Source: Hymenolepis diminuta
Taxonomy: Eukaryota; Platyhelminthes; Cestoda; Cyclophyllidea; Hymenolepididae
Assembly (NCBI GenBank): GCA_900708905.1
Contig: CAADRB010000006.1
Span: forward strand, 3,361,316-3,425,315
DNA length: 64,000 nucleotides
Reading direction: 5' to 3'
Shown: positions 60,601 to 64,000 of the stretch, piece by piece
Numbering within the stretch: position 1 is the stretch's first letter
Layout of the letters: every line of letters starts with the position of its first letter
Program-made: the position numbers and the translations under genes
The notes under the pieces: model-generated
Databases searched by the model: none
What the model was told of the DNA's origin: nothing
Seen by the model: only the letters and a program-made list of their open reading frames with translations

Positions 60601-61892
60601 TGCACCTGTGGGCATCGAACATCTGACCTCTGGCTTCCTGGTCGGCACCTTAACCGCTGAGCCACCGATAAAAATATTCAAGTTTAGTATTTCTTCGACT
60701 ATCAGAAGAGATAAAACTCATTTGCAAACTGTGCGATATTAAAAACACATATAAGAGTGGAAGTATTTGTTCATAAAAACGGGATTCAAACAAACTTTCA
60801 CTCAGCAGGTGAGTTTTTCATCAGAGTGATTTCATGGTACCTACTGCCCTACTCCAAGTGTTTATTACATTTCTTTCAATGGGCTTCGGATGTGTTTAAC
60901 CATTTTTGCAGTAGATTGTCCTTTTCCAAGAATAAACATCAAGTTCATAGACAGGACAAAGTTTATCTCCATCAAAATAATATCACGGAATTATAGTACA
61001 TAGTACTGAAACCCGGTACGTAACTTATAGAAAGAGAGGGAGAAAGATAAATTTGAGTGATAGACGCATAACTAAATTAAAACAAACGCGAAAAATTCCG
61101 TTTCAAAGAGCTCACACGCACATTATAAGAGGTCAAATGGATAAATATTACCCTCGGAATATCAAACAGACTAACTGTTCTGATACTTGTGAATACAGTT
61201 TTTTTCTAGCCATTATCAGTAATGCATTTTTTGGAAATCGATGAAGAAAAGGTACATTTAGTAATGCTATAGATTTTTGTAATAAATAATATATTAATTT
61301 TAGTAATTTGTTTCAATATGTTAGCCTTAACTGGAGAGAAATTTCTAATGAGTTAACTGGAAAATTCCAACAATTGGTAATGAACATTTCACGGGTAAGC
61401 GTTCCTACTTTTCTCTTTAATTAATCTAGAGATTCATGACATATGCAAATTGATTTAGAAGAAGATACTATATTTTGAAAGGGTTTAACATTTTTATTAC
61501 AAAAAACTATCAGAGATATAGTTCCACTTTTAAATTGTGAAATGGGCTTACTTGAAAATTCCCTAAAAAGTTAAATTGCATTTAACTTTGAGAAAATGGA
61601 ATATCAAACAATTAGGAACCGTGTTCTTATTGCTTTTCTTTGGTAAATATCTTATAGATTAACAACTTTTAAGGTTATTAATGGAAACTCTGAAGCACTC
61701 ATTCGATCCATGAATATTTGATAACCTCCAAAATATTTTATCAAAAATGAAGAATCGGTTTTTGAACTTACTGGCCACAAATGAGGTCCTGTCTGACTTG
61801 AAGGCAAAGGAAGTATCGAGTAAGATCATCTTTCAAATATTCTGGTAGAGCGGGGTAGAATTTGAAACGAAATTCGAACTTCCATGGAATTT
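33526..61892 (-). CDS. Protein 4.1-like FERM protein with two SPRY domains (14 exons, 5' end outside window)
   Basis: Fourteen exons (A-N, listed separately) join through GT-AG introns with matching phases into 885 codons plus a stop. Residues are numbered here from the first full codon in the window. FERM F1 end, F2 and F3 occupy about 1-255 and resemble protein 4.1/coracle (LPCSF, EQADRVFLENVRRLALYGV, VDHHTFFR). A Ser/Pro-rich linker covers about 256-430, SPRY1 about 432-612, SPRY2 about 649-816, and an acidic tail ends in GFDFDD. FERM domains of this family link membrane protein tails to spectrin/actin at the plasma membrane; SPRY domains bind protein partners. A membrane-cytoskeleton adaptor role is therefore inferred. 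Missing are the start codon and the F1 N-terminal half, which must lie beyond base 64,000. Single-gene status rests on phase continuity and uniform orientation; transcript evidence is not available here. Confidence 0.85.
33705..33797 (-). CDS. Exon M: post-SPRY segment
   Basis: This 93-bp, phase 0-0 exon has acceptor AACTAACTTTAG and donor GTAAGAAA. It encodes EEWYPLFAAADEFVQDSP and then KWPFDINKLRQPH. It has no named domain; the aromatic and acidic pattern may pack against SPRY2. Its phase-0 donor can splice to exon N (terminal) or, equally in frame, to the exon at 32,514-32,555. Confidence 0.85.
33876..34088 (-). CDS. Exon L: second half of SPRY2
   Basis: This 213-bp, phase 0-0 exon has acceptor TAAATGTTTAG and donor GTATGTG. 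It encodes KFKVGDVVGCYLDLDNGTIQ, WSVNGEMLPPAYH, IFLPSASLYCTTLEV and NYGDRPFKYQPT. The order GDVVGCYLD - G-x-I-x-[FW]-x-x-N-G - FLP - NYG is diagnostic of SPRY and especially close to DDX1-type domains. No DEAD-box helicase motif follows. Confidence 0.94.
34985..35090 (+). repeat. SINE-like fragment
   Basis: TGGTAGAATGTAAGTTTCTC and the flanking bases match the body segment at 50,333-50,370 with scattered substitutions. The head is not clearly present. It lies in the intron between exons K and L. Confidence 0.5.
36360..36790 (-). repeat. Longest SINE-like copy, next to exon K
   Basis: The head lies at the right, where the reverse complement of 36,720-36,790 matches the post-B-box segment of other copies (GAGGTCAGAG, then CTATCAGTGCACAC). 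The body shares AACTTCCAAGCCTA with 60,450 and the tail shares CTGAAATTTGAA with 29,630 and 38,430. It spans about 430 bp and begins about 50 bp past the exon K donor. Boundaries are approximate. Confidence 0.6.
36842..37036 (-). CDS. Exon K: core of SPRY2
   Basis: This 195-bp, phase 0-0 exon has acceptor TTTGTTTACTAG and donor GTAAGTTG. It encodes GVFEEGKYYYEVEMVEDCGY, then ARVGWSLPTANLQLGVDNLG and YGYGCAPDGSPAKK. It repeats the SPRY signature seen in exon H. The intron position differs from SPRY1 by about five codons (after NK here, after WQ there). A SINE-like repeat starts about 50 bp downstream of the donor. Confidence 0.93.
37878..38137 (-). CDS. Exon J: end of SPRY1 and start of SPRY2
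   Basis: This 260-bp exon has acceptor TTCCCCTTGTGCAG and donor GTAGGT. TVSLRDARISLNFGDKPF closes SPRY1 with the usual N-[FY]-G-x-x-x-F strand. After a short spacer, SGWRVNQFDTTSSLSLIVSE and NKWQGFRANK give the N-terminal extension of SPRY2. A single exon carrying the tail of one SPRY and the head of the next is strong evidence that both domains belong to one protein. Confidence 0.93.
38380..38480. repeat. Short fragment of the same repeat tail
   Basis: GAACTCAATCAGGAACC, then TCCTGAAATTTGAATCTTG and a run of ACATTAAAC, resemble 36,390-36,450. It lies in the intron between exons I and J, about 240 bp upstream of exon J in transcript order. Confidence 0.45.
40644..41962 (-). mobile_element. 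Mariner-family transposon, minus copy (one end eroded)
   Basis: This is the same 1,319-bp element as at 52,519-53,837, in opposite orientation. Positions map one-to-one (sum of paired coordinates 94,481) with no gap. TA at 40,642-40,643 flanks the intact left end. The right end matches up to about 41,955, after which the outer eight or so bases are replaced by C-rich sequence and no TA is visible. It sits in the intron between exons I and J, in the same orientation as the host gene. Internal differences seen by eye are at 40,676 and 41,939. Confidence 0.9.
40773..41886 (-). pseudogene. Mariner transposase remnant, minus copy
   Basis: It has the same broken transposase reading as the plus copy, with identical translated segments in every frame, including the same frameshifts and the same missing block after the first catalytic Asp region. 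It is non-functional by inspection. Sharing all lesions with the other copy shows that both derive from an already inactive element. Confidence 0.9.
41953..41979 (-). other. G-run cluster (possible G-quadruplex) beside the exon I donor
   Basis: Read on the minus (transcribed) strand the bases run GAGGGGTAAGGGG then AGGGTGGGAGGG. This gives five runs of three or more G within 27 bases and loops of one to three bases. It starts about 30 bases into the intron after exon I and overlaps the eroded mariner end. G-runs near donors can act as intronic splicing enhancers; the effect here is inferred. Confidence 0.6.
42009..42257 (-). CDS. Exon I: second half of SPRY1
   Basis: This 249-bp exon has acceptor TAATTCTGCAG and donor GTAAGTT. 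It contains YTMGRLVHNGEAHEMGFP, then NVIGCFLQLQKSSDGEG, NVMWSHNGQLV and DSAFFP, matching the SPRY elements D-x-I/V-G-C-x-L-D, G-x-[IV]-x-[FW]-x-x-N-G and FP. SPRY1 has QLQ where a plain LD would be usual, plus a polar loop. The minus-oriented mariner ends only 46 bp downstream of its donor, with a G-run cluster in between. Confidence 0.93.
44178..44337 (-). CDS. Exon H: core of SPRY1
   Basis: This 160-bp exon has acceptor GTTATTTTAG and donor GTAATTAA. It encodes GSRTNRGIKGPG followed by NYYYEVSVLEDGDIRVGWST and LMLGMDAHGYGYG. This is the canonical SPRY core: aromatic-Tyr-Glu-Val, then [I/V]-[R]-[V]-G-W-[S/A], then LG-x-D-x-x-G-[YF]-G-[YF]-G. The closest family I recall is the SPRY of DDX1. 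Confidence 0.93.
46079..46455 (-). CDS. Exon G: Ser/Pro-rich linker and start of SPRY1
   Basis: This 377-bp exon has acceptor TTTCACTTAG and donor GTAAGTAA. The first two thirds are low-complexity linker, with SQPSGGSNS, IKTSPDSPG and a proline-rich KKPPPVSPRMPRP that could bind SH3 or WW domains (inference). The last 31 residues, HWQMSPADCTQGLGMDLYG through MMDAGWQ, fit the N-terminal extension of DDX1/hnRNP-U-like SPRY domains (W-x-x-S...D...L...G...WxG). The exon therefore physically joins the FERM linker to SPRY1, which argues against two separate genes. Confidence 0.88.
46735..46779 (-). CDS. Exon F: small linker exon
   Basis: This 45-bp exon has acceptor TGTGTTTTTAG and donor GTAGGT. 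It encodes AKSLVTLMTPVASRK with matching phases (1 in, 1 out). Because the length is a multiple of three, it could be a cassette exon whose skipping keeps the frame. It has no recognised motif. It is supported by splice signals, phase and orientation only. Confidence 0.7.
48432..48631 (-). CDS. Exon E: post-FERM linker
   Basis: This 200-bp exon has acceptor CTTCCATTTTAG and donor GTAAGT. It completes the arginine of HHTFFR and continues LREGNTSRRLNLQPGFGIRK, then YHYNSKPQIFDDSESGFW and RPEQYG. The G-F-G-I-R-K-Y segment sits where FERM-adjacent sequence (GSKFRYSGRT in 4.1) usually lies, but the similarity is loose. The rest has no recognised domain. It ends in phase 1 and is joined to exon F by a completed alanine codon. 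Confidence 0.82.
50220..50400 (+). repeat. SINE-like copy, plus orientation
   Basis: AGTGGTGAGTGGTTAACG is an A-box-like head and TCTCGAAATGGATGC a decayed B-box region. TGGTAGAATGCAAGCTTCTC follows, shared with the body near 60,530 (reverse complement) and with 35,030-35,060. It lies in the intron between exons D and E. Confidence 0.55.
51055..51075 (-). other. C/G homopolymer-rich tract in intron after exon D
   Basis: Plus-strand C runs interrupted by single T bases give long G runs on the transcribed strand, about 180 bases downstream of the exon D donor. It could fold as a quadruplex or act as a polypurine tract. No other function is visible. Confidence 0.5.
51256..51629 (-). CDS. Exon D: FERM F3 (PH-like) lobe with a Ser/Arg-rich insertion
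   Basis: This 374-bp exon has acceptor CATGCTTAG and donor GTAAGC. It starts SNTGEDLALGVYHSGVLVYR, the first strands of F3, continues with TWARIVELSYKGKEFIMVVR, and ends CLNSEMAKRLYNVVVDHHTF. The latter is the C-terminal F3 helix; family members typically have xxAKxLWKxCVEHHTFFR. Between these, residues about 182-226 form an unusual Ser/Arg-rich loop (GRRRTSVSSRNASSS, KQRSRSAK). Ordinary 4.1 proteins have only a few residues there, so this loop is an insertion of roughly 45 residues. The RRRTS and RSRS runs look like basophilic kinase sites (inference). Confidence 0.92.
52519..53837 (+). mobile_element. Mariner-family transposon, plus copy (degenerate transposase, intact ends)
   Basis: The element is 1,319 bp and flanked by TA at 52,517-52,518 and 53,838-53,839, the expected mariner target duplication. 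Imperfect terminal inverted repeats begin GACAGTGGGTATGGTATC on the left and, inverted, CAGAGTGCGTAAGGCATC on the right. It lies in the intron between exons C and D, antisense to the host gene. Length, TA duplication and transposase similarity all point to the Tc1/mariner superfamily, mariner (DD34D-type) group. Confidence 0.93.
52595..53708 (+). pseudogene. Mariner transposase remnant, plus copy
   Basis: The reading starts at ATG 52,595 (MSEDLTVDTTKIN) and runs to a stop ending at 53,708 (EGGYVE), but it is broken by frameshifts and a stop. Recognisable blocks in shifted frames are RFLQVVRSFVCRVRKEL (helix-turn-helix region), HLAKDLQVSEG, LRRGELTWTGTTQENR, LWLFSDENNF (first catalytic Asp), GLRVNADA, FQQDSPPSHKA (second Asp) and SPDPNLLHDY, where SPDLNPLDYY is usual (third Asp region). 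About 15 residues after the first Asp block appear to be missing. It is almost certainly unable to make active transposase. Confidence 0.9.
54382..54469 (-). CDS. Exon C: end of FERM F2 lobe
   Basis: This 88-bp exon has acceptor ACATTTTCAG and donor GTAAAC. It encodes GRTPEQADRVFLENVRRLAL followed by YGVHLHRVK, an F2 helix motif close to the family pattern G-x-T-P-x-x-A-[DE]-x-x-[FY]-L-x-x-[AV]-x-x-L-x-x-Y-G-V. It ends in phase 0. The intron that follows (51,630-54,381) contains the plus-oriented mariner copy. Confidence 0.92.
54470..58962 (-). other. Intron between exons C and B
   Basis: This 4.5-kb intron holds no recognised element. A 143-codon minus-strand open frame at 57,866-58,297 has no domain signature, and including it would disrupt the continuous F2 lobe, so it is treated as chance. 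Confidence 0.6.
58963..59145 (-). CDS. Exon B: FERM F2 lobe
   Basis: This 183-bp exon has acceptor CTCCGTTTCAG and donor GTAATT. It carries LPCSFNTYVILGAYVIQSE and then GDWDAEAHAGIEYIYN, which match the F2 alpha-helical lobe (family pattern LPCSFxTxALLGSYxVQSExGDYDPExH). It completes the glutamine codon split with exon A and ends in IAELHQRL, the helix preceding the usual Y/KGxTPxxAD stretch supplied by exon C. The phase on both sides agrees with the neighbouring exons. Confidence 0.92.
60410..60670 (-). repeat. tRNA-derived SINE-like repeat with A and B boxes
   Basis: On the minus strand TGGCTCAGCGG (60,654-60,664) fits the pol III A-box consensus, and GTTCGATGC (60,612-60,620) fits the B-box consensus. 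The spacing is tRNA-like. No complete tRNA cloverleaf follows. The sequence continues into a body shared with copies at 36,360-36,790, 20,290-20,460 and 50,220-50,400. It is intronic (between exons A and B of the FERM-SPRY gene). Confidence 0.75.
61772..61892 (-). CDS. Exon A: FERM F1 lobe, C-terminal part
   Basis: This 121-bp exon has acceptor TTGCTTGTAG and donor GTAAGTTC. It reads IPWKFEFRFKFYPALPEYL and, a little further, TRYFLCLQVRQDLICGQ. The pattern W-x-F-x-F-x-V/F-K-F-Y-P followed by I/L-T-R-Y-x-L-x-L-Q-x-R-x-D is typical of the end of F1 and start of F2 in protein 4.1 proteins. It begins with two bases of a split codon, so at least one upstream exon must exist; none was found in 61,893-64,000. 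Confidence 0.9.
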
Positions 61893-64000
61893 CTACAAGC
61901 AAATTACATGTGAATCAGATAGAAAAAAAACACTTATGTATACTTTTACTTTTAGCAATTTAAAAAATGATATATTATTTGTTATAATTCATACATTTTA
62001 TTTATTAAATACTGGAATAAGGTAAAGTCGAATTTTTAAATAACATTTCGCATAGTGCAATTTATGCGTATAATTCATTTGTATTCGAATAAAATGTTTG
62101 GAAACTTAATGTAAAAAATACATCTTGAACATTTAATTAAAAGGTTCAAAATAAATATTGAAAAATTTATTTTATAAATTCAAAATTATAACGGGTACTA
62201 CTCAAGGACAATCAAGAAATAACGATTTCAGTGCGTACTTTCAAGCTGTTTGGAGATTTTTTCATCCATTTTCAGCCACATCTAAAAAAGAAGGAGCAAT
62301 AATCATGAAATCATTGTCAAAAGTGCTGTGTTTTAAAAGATTATGAATGGGAGGTGTTAGAAGCAAATTACTACGGCGTCTATTGTTATCCCTATAGCAA
62401 CAGGAGATTGCAAATGAAACTAAGTTGGCCATAAATAAAACAAATCCATTTCGGTAGAAATTTTTTTCTGAAATTTCCCTCACAATCCATTAAAATTGCG
62501 AAAATGTCAAAGCGGTATTAATAAAGCTTCCATAAAAATATAAAGGGGTTGATGATATATAGAAGATTCGAATTTTCAATTACAGATTTGAATTTGTATG
62601 GTTGTTTTAAAAGTCTCAAGACGGTTTTATTAATTTTAATATTATATTGATTTTTATCTAAATAGTAATATTTTATGATTCTCCGAAGTATTTTACCTCT
62701 AACTGAAACGTTATAAGCGCTAATCTCAGATGATTAAAGCCTAACTTTTAACTCCTGTCTGCTGAATATAGGTGAAAGACCAATTTAATGCATCTAATAA
62801 ATGCAAATGCTGACTCGTATGTCGCTTTTTATCGATGTGTTTTTATGCTTATTAAGCGCAAAACAATTAACTTCATTTAGGTATTTTGATTTAGCTCTTT
62901 AACAAAATTGCGTCCATATTCATGCTGCTCTAACCCTTACCTTTTCCTAAGTTCTCTTCCTTTCTATTTCTTTACGGCCGACCAATAAACTCCTCCCATT
63001 GTCAAGTACGTATTTGAGATGTAAATCATCTCTTGGTGTTCGAATTTAAAAAGCCTGTTGTATTCTGTTGGCCTTTAAGATAATACCTTCAGGTCTAACT
63101 TGGTAGGCTCCTAAAGTAGTTCTACTGTCCAGATTTAGTGATACTTAGAGTCAGAACAAAAAGGTAATATCTGGGACATATCCTGAGTTCTATACCCAAG
63201 ACAGTATAACAAGCCTATTCGAGAGACTGCTACAGATATATATGATTTAAAATTTTAAAGTTACAATTTATAGATGGAAGTCATTATATGATTTTTCAAA
63301 ACCATTTAAGTAAACAAACAATAAAGCTCTTCCTCAGCATCTTACTGACAATCAGTAACCGCTTCGTTGGCATAGGACTTAGGTGTTTAAGAAAAAAGCT
63401 TCTGTAATGTGTGCTTTCTATATTGTACCTATTTACAAAAATAGCATATAACAATAATTTTACGTTAAACCTGAGTGAGCTATTGTGAGCTTTGCTATGT
63501 TAAATGATGCTAGCCCTTACCCCTGCGCTAGCATCTTGGTTATTATAAGAAAAAAATACAAATGAGATGTTATTGATCAAATTTCCTAATAACTATACTA
63601 ATCAGTACGTTCTTAATGCTCAATAAAGATCAGAAATAAGAAGCCAATTCTGGAAAATTTGACATAAGAACATTAGAATATGAAGTAGTGGATTAAATCC
63701 AATAAATACAAGTCACACAACTTGAATCCAAAGGTCAAATTTTGTATGACTCCTTTGATGCCTAGTTTAACACAATTTCCTTCCCTTTACTCACACTGAA
63801 CAACATCATTGTTCATTGTGTTCAAATGCTTTCGAAAGATGAAAGATTTTAATTGTTTTTGCCTTATCATGAGAGAAATTGATAATAGTAATAATTTATG
63901 ACCAATTACATAGGGTACACAATTTACAGCAAAACAATTCAAAGTTCTATTTAATTATCCCGGACAGTCAGGACATATAAGAAGAATGTTTTACGGCTTT
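61893..64000 (-). other. Sequence upstream of exon A to the window edge
   Basis: An exon for the N-terminal F1 lobe was sought here and not found, so it should lie beyond base 64,000. Short open frames at 62,158-62,346 (plus) and 62,262-62,483 (minus) show nothing recognisable. Confidence 0.55.

Noticed and set aside
60605..60670. Functional tRNA gene
   Set aside because: A and B boxes fit, but I could not pair an acceptor stem or anticodon arm, and the sequence continues into a body shared with other repeats, so SINE-like is preferred.

Overview
The window is eukaryotic and AT-rich. It has split genes with GT-AG introns of hundreds to several thousand bases, tRNA-derived SINE-like repeats and mariner transposons. 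The exon sequences are clearly metazoan. The overall texture fits a parasitic flatworm, perhaps a cestode with a large genome, but nothing in the sequence fixes the species.

Layout. Bases 1-26,115 show no exon I can support; they hold diverged interspersed repeats and simple sequence. From 26,116 rightwards, every coding exon I can support lies on the minus strand. Fourteen exons between 61,892 and 33,526 join with canonical splice sites and fully compatible phases into one open frame of 885 codons ending in a stop. The 5' end of the gene lies beyond base 64,000. The encoded protein starts inside a protein 4.1/coracle-type FERM domain (F1 C-terminal part, F2, F3), continues through a Ser/Pro-rich linker, and then carries two consecutive SPRY domains and a short acidic tail. 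I know of no characterised FERM protein with SPRY domains, so this architecture is the main discovery in the window.

Further downstream on the same strand (32,555-26,116) are five more exons, all in phase 0. They could splice onto the phase-0 end of the penultimate SPRY exon in place of the stop-containing terminal exon. They end in a segment faintly like the C-terminal domain of protein 4.1. The locus may therefore make two alternative C-termini, or these exons may belong to a neighbouring gene.

Two 1,319-bp mariner-family elements sit in opposite orientation in two introns of the gene (40,644-41,962 minus; 52,519-53,837 plus). They align with no gap, with only two internal substitutions seen plus a divergent outer end, and they share the same crippling frameshifts. 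They bracket six exons (F3 lobe to most of SPRY1), so the pre-mRNA contains a 1.3-kb near-perfect inverted repeat. One copy ends 46 bp from a splice donor, next to a G-run cluster with quadruplex potential.

The remaining DNA holds a tRNA-derived SINE-like family (best copies 36,360-36,790 and 60,410-60,670, the latter with consensus-fitting A and B boxes), another dispersed family at 5.9, 10.9 and 12.0 kb, and a duplicated motif at 16.3 and 16.7 kb. Boundaries of the diverged repeats were judged by eye and are approximate.
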